This document shows positions 8,441 to 17,806 of a DNA stretch of 64,000 nt, piece by piece. Position numbers and translations under genes: made by a program. Below the pieces are notes generated by a model. That model had not been told where the DNA came from. It worked only from the letters and a program-made list of their open reading frames with translations, and did not search any database. The DNA is from Actinoallomurus spadix (lineage in GTDB: Bacteria; Actinomycetota; Actinomycetes; Streptosporangiales; Streptosporangiaceae). How positions within the stretch are numbered: the stretch's first letter is position 1; each line of letters begins with the position of its first letter. The stretch spans positions 16,467 to 80,466 of the forward strand of contig NZ_JAMXMX010000031.1 of the NCBI RefSeq assembly GCF_024055725.1, read 5' to 3'.

Positions 8441-11400
8441 TCAGCGGGCGAAGACCTGGAGGTCGGCCGCCCGGACCTGCCCGGAGTAGGGGCTCGCGGT
8501 GGCGCAGTCGGTCGGGACGTTCGGGTCGGTCGTCTGCTGTCCCGCGTAGTCCGGGCCGCCGGTGCACTGCGAGGCGGTGACCTCGAGGCGCAGGTGCGTG
8601 GCGGTGGTGCGCGGGATGGTGAAGGACCGCAGGGTCAGGTCGGGCGCGACCGGGCGGGGCCGGACGGACGGGAAGGCGTCCTTCGCGCTCGTGAAGACGG
8701 TGCGGTAGTCGGCCGCGTTCGAGCAGTCGGCCGTGGCGGAGGCGGTGCAGGCCAGGACCTTGAACGAGCGCAGCGCGGTGAACCGGTTCTGGGAGCCGGT
8801 GTCGCCGCCCGCGTCCTTGGGGTCGGCCGGCCGCAGCAGCGCGCTGACCTGGATCCGCCGCACCTGCTGCGGCGTGCCGCCGGCGAGCCGTACGGTGACC
8901 CCCCGGCCCGCCACCGGGGTGCCGGCCGCGGCGAGCGAGGCCCACGTGGTGCCCTCGTCGTCGTCGATGAGGGCGCCGAGGTCGACGCCGTCCCCGGTCG
9001 CGGTGGCGCCGTTCGCGGCGGAGGCGAGGTTGCGCGGCAGCCGGACCCGTACGGTGTGGTGGGAGCCCGCCGTGACCCGCGCGGTCTTCCGGGCCAGGCC
9101 GTGCCCGGGCGCCTGGGCGACGATGCGGTACCGGCCCGCCACGATGGCCGCGGTGTCCGTGCGGTCGGTGTCGGTGTCGGTGTCGGCGATCGGGACCGCG
9201 CGGCCCTGGTAGTCGCCCACGAAGAAGCGGGCGCCCGGCACCGGCCTGCCCGTCTCGTCGACGGCCTCGAACCGGACGGTGGCGTTCTTCGCGCTCGGCG
9301 AGGCGAAGCTCGGGGTCGCGTCCGCGTCGGCGTTCGTGTTGCTGGCCGCGCCGTCGCCCATGCCGCGCGCGGCGAAGGCGTTCCACAGCAGGGCCTGGTT
9401 CGCGCCGCCGAACCGCATCCGGTCGGCCGTGAGCATCGCGTCACGTGCGTCGAGCATGGTCACGTCACCGCGGGCCATCAGCAGCCACGCGTCGAAGACG
9501 AGCTGGACCCAGCGGCGGTCGCCGGGGCAGGAGGCGACGGGGGTGCGTCCCTCCGCGCAGGACCTGCGCAGGGCGGCGGTTCCCTTTCCGTAGCGGTCGA
9601 GGAACGCCTGCCGGATGTCGTAGTTGACGGCGTTCCAGATCTCGCCGTCGGCGTGGACCTCCGGGCCGGTCAGGTCGAATCCGAGGTCGCTGTAGTTGAG
9701 CGGGTTCTTCGCCAGGTCGTAGTCGCGGATGCCCCGGACCTTGTTGCCGGTGACGTACTGGCCGGTGACGGACTCCTTCTGGCCGGCGGGCACGAGGCCG
9801 TTCGCGGCGAGGTACTCCATCGAGACCAGGTCGGACCAGGACTCGCCCATCGCGCCGGCCTGGTAGCCGGTGAGCCGGTTGTCTGGCCCGGCCACCATCC
9901 GGTTGGAGATCGCGTGGGTGTACTCGTGGCCGATGACCGACATGTCGTAGTCACCGTCGACGCAGGGGGAGTAGAAGGAGCCGGCGATCGCCTGCCACAG
10001 GTACATGTTCGTCGTCGGCGCGCTCCCGTCGGGCGGCGTGGCCTGGTTGGCGTTGTCCCGGATCAGGCTGGTGGCGACCCGTGCCCCGGACTGGGCGTTG
10101 CCGTGCTCGGGGTCGCCGCCGAGGCCGCCCTTGCCGAAGTCGTCGTCCTGCAGGTTCCAGGCGTTCTCGGTGAAGCCGAGGTTGTAGGAGAAGTCGTGCA
10201 TGCGGTTGTGCATCGCGAGGAGGTTCGCGTCGGCCGCGTCGATGTCATTGCGCCCCGGGCTGTCGAAGACGCCGGGCGAGCACTTCTCGGCGTACCACTG
10301 GTTGGTCCAGGGGTAGGTGTACCGCCGGTCCGGGCGGGGGGTGGCGAAGCCGTTCAGGTTGAAACCCGTGCCGGTGGCGTTGTTCCACGCCTCGGCGGCC
10401 CACTCGTTGTTGCCGCGCGTCGTCTGCGTGGAGGTGGTCGCGCTCACGCCGGGGTCGACGTCCCAGGCGAGCGGGGAAGCGGGGTTCGCGACGACACGGT
10501 CGCAGCCGGCCGCCTTCGTGCGGCACCACGTCTCGCGGGTGTCCTTCGTGCGGTAGTCGGCCGGCGGGTTCGCCGGGAACGCCTTCCACCGCGGGTCGTC
10601 GGTCTCGTCGTCCACGTTGTCCTGGCGGATGAGGACCTCGCCGGTACGGGCGTCGACGTAGCTGGTGTAGGACCGCACCCCGTCGGGCGCGTCGTCGTTG
10701 AGGGACACCTCGTAGGCCGCCCGCGCGCCGCCGGCCGGCATCGGCACCGCGACGAGCTTGACGCTCTGCGTGCCCTTCAGCCCGCCGGCCGCGTACCGGC
10801 GCCAGCCGCCGGCGGTGTCCCGGGCGGTCACGGTTCCGGCGTCGAGGCGCACGTCGCGGGCGGCGGCGCGTACCGCGTCCGTCTCGGTGAGCGTCGCGGG
10901 CTCCGGCGCCGGGGCGTCCGGCGCGAGCGACGAGCTCACCTGGTAGATCTTGCCGCCGGCGACACCGACGACCGCGAGGCCGTCGTGGCCGGCCGGCAGG
11001 CCGCCGAACCGCTGGCGGAACAGCACGGCGGCGCCGGTGCCGATCGGGTTCGTCGCCACGACATCGAGGGAGCCGACCGCCTGCTGGGACAGGCCGAGCA
11101 GGTCGCGGTGCTGCGTGAGGTAGGTCCGCGCGGCCGTCACCGGGTCGGCGGGCAGGCCGGTAGCCAGGGCCGTGGTCCCCTCGGGTACCAGGCCGGCGGG
11201 CGTGCCCAGCCGGTTCCAGCGGGCGGCGACACGCTTCCGCAGGGCCAGGTCGCGCTGCGTGCCCGACGGGGCGCGGCCTCCCGGGCGGGCGTCGCGGTCG
11301 CCCGCTCCGTGGTGTTCCGTCTGGATGCGCGGCCCGGGTGAGCCCGCGGCGGCCGGCCGGGCGGCGGCGACCGCGCCCTCTCCGAGCGCGAACAGCGCTC

Positions 11401-11458
11401 CTACCGACATCACCGCGATCAGCCGATTGGCCCTTGCGTGTCTGCGCCAGTTGCGCAC
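8441..11458 (-). CDS. Secreted M36 (fungalysin-type) zinc metalloprotease
   Basis: 1,005 residues. A basic N-region and hydrophobic stretch (L-I-A-V-M-S-V-G-A-L-F-A-L) form a signal peptide; a propeptide follows. The catalytic zinc motif H-E-Y-T-H is at residues 511-515, with the third ligand Glu in G-A-M-G-E-S-W-S-D about 30 residues on. After the protease domain come a carboxypeptidase-regulatory-like repeat and a discoidin-like C-terminal region. The GTG start is preferred to a TTG ten codons upstream because AAAGGCGG sits 6-7 nt before it. The enzyme should digest extracellular protein after removal of its propeptide. It is divergent from a two-component system, which may regulate it. Confidence 0.93.
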   Translation of the reverse strand: MRNWRRHARANRLIAVMSVGALFALGEGAVAAARPAAAGSPGPRIQTEHHGAGDRDARPGGRAPSGTQRDLALRKRVAARWNRLGTPAGLVPEGTTALATGLPADPVTAARTYLTQHRDLLGLSQQAVGSLDVVATNPIGTGAAVLFRQRFGGLPAGHDGLAVVGVAGGKIYQVSSSLAPDAPAPEPATLTETDAVRAAARDVRLDAGTVTARDTAGGWRRYAAGGLKGTQSVKLVAVPMPAGGARAAYEVSLNDDAPDGVRSYTSYVDARTGEVLIRQDNVDDETDDPRWKAFPANPPADYRTKDTRETWCRTKAAGCDRVVANPASPLAWDVDPGVSATTSTQTTRGNNEWAAEAWNNATGTGFNLNGFATPRPDRRYTYPWTNQWYAEKCSPGVFDSPGRNDIDAADANLLAMHNRMHDFSYNLGFTENAWNLQDDDFGKGGLGGDPEHGNAQSGARVATSLIRDNANQATPPDGSAPTTNMYLWQAIAGSFYSPCVDGDYDMSVIGHEYTHAISNRMVAGPDNRLTGYQAGAMGESWSDLVSMEYLAANGLVPAGQKESVTGQYVTGNKVRGIRDYDLAKNPLNYSDLGFDLTGPEVHADGEIWNAVNYDIRQAFLDRYGKGTAALRRSCAEGRTPVASCPGDRRWVQLVFDAWLLMARGDVTMLDARDAMLTADRMRFGGANQALLWNAFAARGMGDGAASNTNADADATPSFASPSAKNATVRFEAVDETGRPVPGARFFVGDYQGRAVPIADTDTDTDRTDTAAIVAGRYRIVAQAPGHGLARKTARVTAGSHHTVRVRLPRNLASAANGATATGDGVDLGALIDDDEGTTWASLAAAGTPVAGRGVTVRLAGGTPQQVRRIQVSALLRPADPKDAGGDTGSQNRFTALRSFKVLACTASATADCSNAADYRTVFTSAKDAFPSVRPRPVAPDLTLRSFTIPRTTATHLRLEVTASQCTGGPDYAGQQTTDPNVPTDCATASPYSGQVRAADLQVFAR

Positions 11459-11725
11459 GGCACACCGCCTTTGGGGTGTTTGGGGCAATTGCGGCGTGAG
11501 CCTAAAGCGCCAGTAAAAGTCGAGTCAATGAAATGAAAGGCACGATCCAGCAACGCTTGTGATTACTCGCAGTAAGGGCGTCATCTGCCCTGATGTCAGG
11601 GGGTGACGAGGCGATGGGGCCGGTGCGGCGCAACGCGAGACGGTGGGCGTCCCGCTCTTGTGGCGGCATCCACCAGGATCTACGGTTTTCCCGAGTCCTG
11701 ACCAAGATCCTCTCCGGGATGACAC
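11459..11725. promoter_or_regulatory. Divergent promoter region, protease / response regulator
   Basis: A less GC-rich stretch separates the M36 protease from the response regulator. It contains A/T-rich tracts suitable for promoters in both directions and a small palindrome CCTGATGTCAGG. No operator could be assigned. Confidence 0.45.
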
Positions 11726-12424
11726 ATGCTGTCAGTGATCGCCGAGGCCCCCTCGCGGGACGCGGCACGCGCCCGTCTCCTGCTCGTCGAGGACGACGAC
11801 GAGCTCAGCGAGATGCTGCTCCGGCTGTTCACCGAAGAGGGGTACTCGGTCGACGTGGCACGCGACGGCCAGCGAGGCCTGCACCTGGGCCTGAGCCGGT
11901 CGTACGACGCGATGATCATCGATCGGGGGCTGCCCGCGATCGACGGCCTGGACCTGCTGGCCCGCCTGCGCCGCCGCGCGGTCGCCACCCCGGTCCTCAT
12001 GCTCACCGCGCTCGGCGCCGTCGCCGACCGGGTGGCCGGCCTGGACGCGGGCGCCGAGGACTACCTGGTCAAGCCGTTCGAGGTCGACGAACTGCTGGCA
12101 CGGATCCGCGCCCTGCGCCGCCGCCACCGCGACAGCGCGCAGGTCCTGCCGCTGGGCGCCGGCCGGTTCGACCTCGCGACCAGGGTCGTGACCCTTCCGG
12201 ACGGCGCGCAGGTGACCCTGTCGGGCCGCGAGTACGAGCTGCTGCGCGTGCTCACGAGCCGCCCCGACCAGGTGCACACGCGCGCCGCGCTGCGCGAGCG
12301 CGTCTTCGACGCCGCGCCGGCGGAGTCCATCGTCGACACCTACGTGTACTACCTGCGCACCAAGCTCGGCCGGACGGTCGTCCGCACCGTACGCGGCGTC
12401 GGCTACCGGGCGGGCGAACTGTGA
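11726..12424 (+). CDS. OmpR-family response regulator
   Basis: 232 residues with a receiver domain (L-L-V-E-D-D-D, phosphoacceptor Asp in M-I-I-D-R-G-L-P, Lys in L-V-K-P-F) and a winged-helix effector domain ending R-T-V-R-G-V-G-Y-R. The residues after the phosphoacceptor are R-G-L-P rather than the usual V-M-L-P. The stop codon starts a tandem repeat array that runs to the start of the following histidine kinase. Kinase and regulator are adjacent and co-directional, so they are a cognate pair. The nearest plausible target is the divergent M36 protease. Confidence 0.94.
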   Translation: MLSVIAEAPSRDAARARLLLVEDDDELSEMLLRLFTEEGYSVDVARDGQRGLHLGLSRSYDAMIIDRGLPAIDGLDLLARLRRRAVATPVLMLTALGAVADRVAGLDAGAEDYLVKPFEVDELLARIRALRRRHRDSAQVLPLGAGRFDLATRVVTLPDGAQVTLSGREYELLRVLTSRPDQVHTRAALRERVFDAAPAESIVDTYVYYLRTKLGRTVVRTVRGVGYRAGEL

Positions 12425-12547
12425 CCCCACGGCCGGGCGGGGACCCGTGACCCTGCGACCGGGTGAGGGCCGTGACCGTACGACCGGGGGAGGACCCGTG
12501 ACCGTACGACCGGGGAGGGCCGTGGCCGCACGCCCGGGCGAGGCGCC
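12421..12547 (+). repeat. Five tandem 24-26 bp units, each a translation-start-like element
   Basis: Five head-to-tail units, starting near 12421, 12447, 12472, 12498 and 12522, fit GTGACCgtaCGACCGGGgGAGG plus 3-5 bases. Each ends in a GAGG or GGAGG Shine-Dalgarno-like sequence spaced correctly for the GTG that opens the next unit. The fifth feeds the true GTG start of the kinase. The array fills the whole gap between response regulator and kinase. It probably arose by slippage of the ribosome-binding region. Confidence 0.85.
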
Positions 12548-13915
12548 GTGAGAGCCGCGGACCTGGAACGGCGGCTGCTGGTCCGCGCCCGCGCCGTCAT
12601 CACCGCGCAGGTGGCCGGGGCGGTGACCCTCGTGGTGGCCCTCGTCGGGATGCTGGTCTACTGCGTGACGATCGAGGGCCAGGAGTCCTCCGCGCGGCGC
12701 GACCTGGCCCTCGCGGTCGACCGGGCCGACATCGCCCACCCCCCGCCCTGCGTCTGGCTGTTCGAACTGCGCGGGAACGCCCTCACCACCTCGCCCGGCG
12801 CGCCCACGGCCCTGCCCGTGCGCTCGGTGCTGCGCCGCGTCGCGGCCGACCACCGCACCAGGGCCGGGCGGGTCACGGTGGGCGGCCGGTCCTATGCCGT
12901 ACGGACGGCCGTCCGCGGCGGCGTGGTCCGGCAGGCGGCCATCGACCTGCGCTACCAGATGGAGGAGCGCCGCCGGCTGTACGGCGCGCTGGCCGCGGCC
13001 GAGGCGGCCGGGCTGCTGGCGGCGCTCTTCGTCGGCCAGCTGCTCTCCCGCCGGGCGATCGCGCCGCTGGGCGAGGTCCTCGCGCGCCAGCGCCGGTTCG
13101 TCGCCGACGCGAGCCATGAGCTGCGGACGCCGCTGACCCAGCTGCACACGCGCGCGCAGCTGCTGCAGCGGCGGTTGCGTCCCGGCGGCGACCCGTGCGA
13201 TCTGGCGGCCGACCTCGGGCGCATGGTCACCGGCACCCGCCGGCTCGGCGAGGTGATCGACGACCTGCTCCTGTCGGCGCAGCTCCGGCAGAACCGGCGG
13301 CCGTTCGGCACCGTGGACCTCGAAACCCTCGCCGACGACCTGGCCGCCGCCGAGAGCGCCCGCGCCGAGACGCGGGAGGCGACCGTCGAGGTCCGGGGCC
13401 GGGGTCCGGGACCGTACGCCGTCCGGGGCGTCGAACCCGCGCTGCGGCGCGTCGTCACCTCGCTGATCGACAACGCCTTCGGTCACATCGCCCCCGGCGG
13501 GCACATCACGGTGACGCTCACCCGGAACGACGGCATGGTCGAGCTGGAGGTCCGCGACGACGGCGTCGGCCTCGATCCGCGGGACGCCGAGCGGCTGTTC
13601 ACCCGGTTCGCCCGCGGGGAGCACGGGACCGGGCGCAGGTTCGGTCTCGGGCTGGCCCTCGTCCGCGAGATCGTCGACGGCCACGGCGGCACGATCGAGG
13701 TGGACGGGCGGCCCGGCGCCGGCGCGGCCTTCACGGTCCGGCTGCCCGCCGCAGCCCGGACCGCCGACGCCGAGGCCGGACCCCGGGCCACCCGCCCCGA
13801 GACCGGACCCTGGCCCCACCCCGAGGCCGAGGCCCGGCACGCTCACGCGGAGCACGCCGACCTCACCCCGTCTCCGCCTCCACCAGTGGCCGCCCCGCGG
13901 TCTCCATTCCGGTGA
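12548..13915 (+). CDS. Sensor histidine kinase
   Basis: 455 residues. Membrane segments lie near residues 18-40 and 140-162, with a short extracytoplasmic part containing a proline-rich W-L-F-E-L segment. HisKA motif D-A-S-H-E-L-R-T-P, N box (S-L-I-D-N-A-F), D-D-G-V-G-L and G-L-G-L-A-L boxes are all present. No clear HAMP domain lies between helix 2 and HisKA. The last 50 residues are a low-complexity Pro/Ala/Glu tail, 53 bp of which overlap the end of the convergent MFS gene. The GTG start directly follows the fifth unit of the tandem repeat. Partner: the upstream response regulator. Confidence 0.93.
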   Translation: MRAADLERRLLVRARAVITAQVAGAVTLVVALVGMLVYCVTIEGQESSARRDLALAVDRADIAHPPPCVWLFELRGNALTTSPGAPTALPVRSVLRRVAADHRTRAGRVTVGGRSYAVRTAVRGGVVRQAAIDLRYQMEERRRLYGALAAAEAAGLLAALFVGQLLSRRAIAPLGEVLARQRRFVADASHELRTPLTQLHTRAQLLQRRLRPGGDPCDLAADLGRMVTGTRRLGEVIDDLLLSAQLRQNRRPFGTVDLETLADDLAAAESARAETREATVEVRGRGPGPYAVRGVEPALRRVVTSLIDNAFGHIAPGGHITVTLTRNDGMVELEVRDDGVGLDPRDAERLFTRFARGEHGTGRRFGLGLALVREIVDGHGGTIEVDGRPGAGAAFTVRLPAAARTADAEAGPRATRPETGPWPHPEAEARHAHAEHADLTPSPPPPVAAPRSPFR

Positions 13916-15407
13916 GCCACAGCACGAGCGCCGCCGCGCCGACGGGCACCGCGACCAGGAGCGCCATCGTGGGAAGCTCGGGCGCCGAGGTCAGCAGGAG
14001 CGGGCCGAGCATGCCGCCGATCTTGCCCGCCGCCGCGGCGAGGCCGCTGCCGCCCGCGCGCAGGGCGGTCGGATAGACCTCGGTGGAGTACGGCGACAGC
14101 AGCGCGATCATGCCGCCGGCCCCGGCCAGCAGCGTGATCAGCAGGACGAGGAGGAGCGCCCGGCCCCGGCTCGCGTCCACGCCGAGCACCGGGAACAGCA
14201 CGAGCACCCCGCCGGTGATCGCGGCGTAGCAGAACATCGTCCGGCGGCTGCCCCACCGCCCGTACAGGTAGGCGGCCAGGGCGGTGTTCGGCACCGCGAA
14301 CAGCGAGGAGAAGAACAGCAGCCCGCCCGCCGAGTGCTTGCCGCCGGCACCCAGGAACGTCGGCAGGAACGTGATGAAACCCCAGTTCACGATGCCCCAG
14401 CCCAGGCCGTACAGGGTGATGGTGGCGGTGCGCCGGCGGAACGGCGGCACCACGAGCGCGCGGATCCGGGACCGGAACGAGGACCACGCGGGCGGCGTCA
14501 CCGGCGCGGCGGCGGAGGCGCGGGTCGTGATCCCGTACCGCGCCATCACCCGCGACGCCTCCTGCTCCCGGCCCACCGACAGCAGGAACCGCGGCGACTC
14601 GGGGATCCAGCGGCTCAGCAGGAGCAGCAGCGCGCCGGTCGGCGCGCCGAGCACCCATAGGATCCGCCAGCTGAAATGCGGGACCAGCAGGGCGGACGCG
14701 CCGCTGGCCACGAGGTACCCCAGCGCCGCGCCCAGCCCGCTCTGCAGCACGATGAGCCCGCCGCGCCGCCGGGCCGGGATCGACTCGGCCATCAGCGAGT
14801 ACACGGTCGGCAGCATGCCGCCCGCCGACGCGCCCATGAAGAAGCACATGACGAGGTTCCAGCCGAGGTCGGGCATGAAACCGCAGATCGAGGTGGCGAT
14901 GTAGATGATCGAGGACAGCAGGATCGTCGACCGGCGGCCGAAGACGTCGGCGAGGAACCCCCACAGCACGGAGCCGGTGACGGTCCCCGTGATGGCCACG
15001 AAGGGCAGCGACGCCGCCTCCCGCGTGCTGATCCCGTACTCCTTCGCCATGCCGGGCACCACGAAGCCGAGCGAGGCCGGCTTCATCGTGTCGACGACCA
15101 GGCCGACCGTGAGCACGGCCACGAGCAGCCAGTGCGCGCGCGTCAGCGGCGCCTCGTCCAGCGCGGCGTACGGCACGGCCGAGGCGCCCCGCGCCCGGGC
15201 GGCCCGTTCCTCCCGGCCGGGCAGCAGCGCCCAGGTGCACAGGGCGAGGCCGAGCACGATGAGCGTCATGCCGAGCGACATCGTCCGGCCCATCGGCATC
15301 CCGGCCATCATGTAGTGGTCGTGCCGCATCATCACGTAGTCGGGGACGTGCATCAGCACGCCGGCCGTGACCAGCAGCGCGCCGATCCAGAAACCGTGGC
15401 GTTTCAC
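13863..15407 (-). CDS. MFS transporter (sugar-porter-like)
   Basis: 514 residues. Two N-terminal helices with a His/Met-rich hairpin between them (residues 22-45 hold M-R-H-D-H and repeated Met) precede a 12-helix major facilitator core. The core shows the loop motif D-V-F-G-R-R-S and P-E-S-P-R-F-L before the second half, both typical of sugar/organic-ion porters. The GTG start overlaps the stop of the P450 gene (GTGA), so it is the last gene of the four-gene operon and probably exports, or imports, the compound handled by the three oxidative enzymes. Substrate unknown. Confidence 0.9.
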   Translation of the reverse strand: MKRHGFWIGALLVTAGVLMHVPDYVMMRHDHYMMAGMPMGRTMSLGMTLIVLGLALCTWALLPGREERAARARGASAVPYAALDEAPLTRAHWLLVAVLTVGLVVDTMKPASLGFVVPGMAKEYGISTREAASLPFVAITGTVTGSVLWGFLADVFGRRSTILLSSIIYIATSICGFMPDLGWNLVMCFFMGASAGGMLPTVYSLMAESIPARRRGGLIVLQSGLGAALGYLVASGASALLVPHFSWRILWVLGAPTGALLLLLSRWIPESPRFLLSVGREQEASRVMARYGITTRASAAAPVTPPAWSSFRSRIRALVVPPFRRRTATITLYGLGWGIVNWGFITFLPTFLGAGGKHSAGGLLFFSSLFAVPNTALAAYLYGRWGSRRTMFCYAAITGGVLVLFPVLGVDASRGRALLLVLLITLLAGAGGMIALLSPYSTEVYPTALRAGGSGLAAAAGKIGGMLGPLLLTSAPELPTMALLVAVPVGAAALVLWLTGMETAGRPLVEAETG

Positions 15408-16765
15408 CGTGTCCTCCCGGTGACGGGGCAGGCCGGGCCGGCCTCCGCGAAGTGGCGTTCGCACAGCCGTTCCCGGCGGGCGTCCCAGACCATGAAGGCG
15501 CCGAGGACGAGCTGGACGAGGCTGCGCCAGAGGTCCTCCCAGCGATCCCGGACCCGCATGGCCGCCAGCCGCGCCGCCCGCCGTCCGCCCGGGACGGCCG
15601 CGTCGCGGGGGAGCAGCAGGCAGGGGCCGCGGTTCGGCACGGACCGGGTGTGCGCGGCGGAGGTCCGCAGCGCGAACCGCCGGACGACCTCGCGGGCCGC
15701 GACCCGCATCGTGATCGGGGTCAGGCGCCAGGCGGGGCAGGGCCGGTTCGCGGCGATCCCGAACGGGATGAAGTCGGCGTCCCGCGCCGACAGCGTCTCC
15801 CAGCGCTCGGGGCGGAACTCGTCGCCGTCCTCGAACCGGGCGCGGTGGAAGTCCGGATACGAGAACAGGAGCACCGAGCCCGCCGGGATCGTCGTGCGGT
15901 CGTCGACCTGGATCTCGCCCGAGGTGACGCGGTGCGCGATACCGAACAGCGGGTACAGCCGCAGCGTCTCGTCGATCACCCGCTGGACGTACCGGTCGTC
16001 GGCGTCGCGCAGCCGTTCCTGCACGTCCGGATGGGACGCCAGCACCATGAGCAGGTGCGTCATGGCCTCCGACGTCTGCACGACCGCGGTGTTGAAGAAG
16101 GTGCCCTGCAGGTACAGCGCCCGTTCGCGGGCCGACAGGCCCGCCGGCAGCGGGTGGCGCACGTCGGCGAGGCGGCGTTCCAGGTAGTCGGTCAGCCGCG
16201 CCCGCCGGTCCATGTGCCGCAGCCCGCAGCACTTCAGCGCGGTCACCACGTCGTCGGCGTTGGCGACGATGAGGTCGCGCGCCTCCGGCGGGCACGGCTC
16301 GCCGAACACCAGCTCGTAGTAGAACTCCGCCCAGATCGGCATCACCAGGTCCCGGAGCCGTACGGTCGTCATGCGGTCGATCCCGCGCAGCCCCCGCTCG
16401 GCGCACCGGGCCGTGAGCTCCTCCGCCCGCGCGGTCGGCATGGCCAGGTACGCGCGCGTCGTCCGGGCGACCTCGTCGTAGAGCGGCCCGGGTTCGAGGT
16501 GTTCCTGGTGGATGTGCGGGCCGGGCGCCAGCCAGTACCAGAACAGGTCGGACAGGGCCGCGCCTCTGCTGCGGCCGTCCGCCGCCGGATGGGCGTATAC
16601 CTGCTTGAACCGGGACACGTCCACCAGCGGGCCGGGAACGGGGACGCCCTCGTCGCCGTTGACGCGGGCGAAGATCCACACGCGGAGCGCGACGATGCGG
16701 CCGGGCAGCCAGTACGGCAGGCCGAGCAGGACGAGGGCCGCGACGGCCAGGACGATGATCAGCAT
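15404..16765 (-). CDS. Membrane-anchored cytochrome P450 with atypical haem loop
   Basis: 453 residues. An N-terminal hydrophobic helix (L-I-I-V-L-A-V-A-A-L-V-L-L-G-L) should anchor the enzyme, which is unusual for a bacterial P450. The K-helix E-T-L-R is present and R-P-E-R-W marks the meander region. The haem-ligand loop reads P-F-G-I-A-A-N-R-P-C-P-A-W, one residue longer than F-G-x-G-x-R-x-C-x-G and lacking both usual glycines. The I-helix shows A-V-V-Q-T-S instead of A-G-x-x-T. The fold is intact, so it is probably a divergent active family. The stop overlaps the MFS start, and the ATG overlaps the end of the FMN oxidase gene. Confidence 0.88.
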   Translation of the reverse strand: MLIIVLAVAALVLLGLPYWLPGRIVALRVWIFARVNGDEGVPVPGPLVDVSRFKQVYAHPAADGRSRGAALSDLFWYWLAPGPHIHQEHLEPGPLYDEVARTTRAYLAMPTARAEELTARCAERGLRGIDRMTTVRLRDLVMPIWAEFYYELVFGEPCPPEARDLIVANADDVVTALKCCGLRHMDRRARLTDYLERRLADVRHPLPAGLSARERALYLQGTFFNTAVVQTSEAMTHLLMVLASHPDVQERLRDADDRYVQRVIDETLRLYPLFGIAHRVTSGEIQVDDRTTIPAGSVLLFSYPDFHRARFEDGDEFRPERWETLSARDADFIPFGIAANRPCPAWRLTPITMRVAAREVVRRFALRTSAAHTRSVPNRGPCLLLPRDAAVPGGRRAARLAAMRVRDRWEDLWRSLVQLVLGAFMVWDARRERLCERHFAEAGPACPVTGRTR

Positions 16766-17796
16766 CGGACGTACGTCCTGTCGAGGTCCCGGACCGACGC
16801 GCAGCCGCACTGGACGAGGGCGTCGTCGACCTCGTCGCGGATCCGCTCCAGCACGCCCTTGACGCCCTGCTCGCCCTCGGCGGCCAGGCCCCAGACGACC
16901 GGGCGGCCGATCGCCACGGCGCTCGCGCCGAGGGCGAGGGCCTTCAGCACGTCGGTGCCGCGCCGGATCCCGCCGTCCATCAGCACGGGCAGGCCGCCCG
17001 CGGCGTCCACGACCTCCGGGAGGACGTCGATCGTCGCGGGCACCGTGTCGAGCTGGCGGCCGCCGTGGTTGGACACGATGAGGCCCGCGACGCCGGCGCC
17101 GGCGGCGAGCCGGGCGTCCTCGGCGCGCAGGACGCCCTTGAGGACGATCGGCAGTTCGGTGACGTCCCGCAGCCAGGCGATGTGCTCCCAGGAGATCTCC
17201 GGGGACATCGCGATCTGCCGGACGTGCCCGGGAGAGTCGCCGATCCGGAGGTTCTCGCAGTACAGGCCGTCGGGCAGGTCGTGGAATCCGTTGCGGCCGT
17301 CGCGTTCGCGCCGGCCCAGGGCGGGGGAGTCGACGGTGACGACCAGGGCCCGGCAGCCCGCCGCCTCCGCCCGCCGGACGATCGCCTCGGTGAAGGCGAG
17401 GTCGGGTTGGACGTACAGCTGGAACCACAGCTTCGCGTCGGGCGCCTCGGCCGCGATGTCCTCCACCGCCACGGTCGCGGCCATGCTCACGATCATGATC
17501 GTGTCGGCGGCGGCCACCGCCCGTACGGTGGCGCGCTCCCCGTCGGGCGCGGCGAGCCGGTGGAAGGCGGTCGGCGCGACCAGCACCGGCATGGACGCGC
17601 CGGTGCCGAGCAGGGTCACGCCGAGCTCGCGCCGCGCGCCGCCGCGAAGGATACGGGGGAGGAGCGCGAGGCGGGCCAGCGACGCCTCGTTCGCGCGCAG
17701 CGTGACCTCGTCGCCCGCGCCGCCCGCGAAGTAGTCGTAGTGCACGGGGTCGAGGCGCTCGCGCGCCACCGCCTCGTACTCGCGCAGGGTCCGCAC
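16759..17796 (-). CDS. FMN-dependent alpha-hydroxy-acid oxidase/dehydrogenase
   Basis: 345 residues of the lactate/glycolate oxidase TIM-barrel family. V-L-V-A-P-T-A-F-H-R and W-F-Q-L-Y lie in the FMN site, catalytic His is in S-N-H-G-G-R-Q-L-D, and D-G-G-I-R-R-G-T-D plus G-A-x-A-V-A-I-G-R-P bind the FMN phosphate. It would oxidise a 2-hydroxy acid to a 2-oxo acid with O2 or another acceptor. It overlaps the P450 gene by 7 bp and follows the flavin monooxygenase by 10 bp, so it acts in the same pathway, perhaps on a hydroxylated acid made by its neighbours. Confidence 0.92.
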   Translation of the reverse strand: MRTLREYEAVARERLDPVHYDYFAGGAGDEVTLRANEASLARLALLPRILRGGARRELGVTLLGTGASMPVLVAPTAFHRLAAPDGERATVRAVAAADTIMIVSMAATVAVEDIAAEAPDAKLWFQLYVQPDLAFTEAIVRRAEAAGCRALVVTVDSPALGRRERDGRNGFHDLPDGLYCENLRIGDSPGHVRQIAMSPEISWEHIAWLRDVTELPIVLKGVLRAEDARLAAGAGVAGLIVSNHGGRQLDTVPATIDVLPEVVDAAGGLPVLMDGGIRRGTDVLKALALGASAVAIGRPVVWGLAAEGEQGVKGVLERIRDEVDDALVQCGCASVRDLDRTYVRC

Positions 17797-17806
17797 CGGT
17801 CGTCCC

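Noticed and set aside
7883..11341. A 1,152-codon plus-strand frame opposite the M36 protease gene, and similar long frames opposite the kinase (801-2357) and the PKS (23290-25725, minus)
   Set aside because: They are mirror frames forced open by third-position GC in the real genes. Their translations are Arg/Gly/Val-rich with no domain pattern, while the opposite strand encodes complete proteins.
15404..17428. N-terminal extensions of the P450 and MFS frames running through neighbouring genes
   Set aside because: The extra codons are antisense-like Arg/Pro-rich sequence overlapping the FMN oxidase and P450 genes; short overlaps (ATGCTGA, GTGA) mark the true starts.
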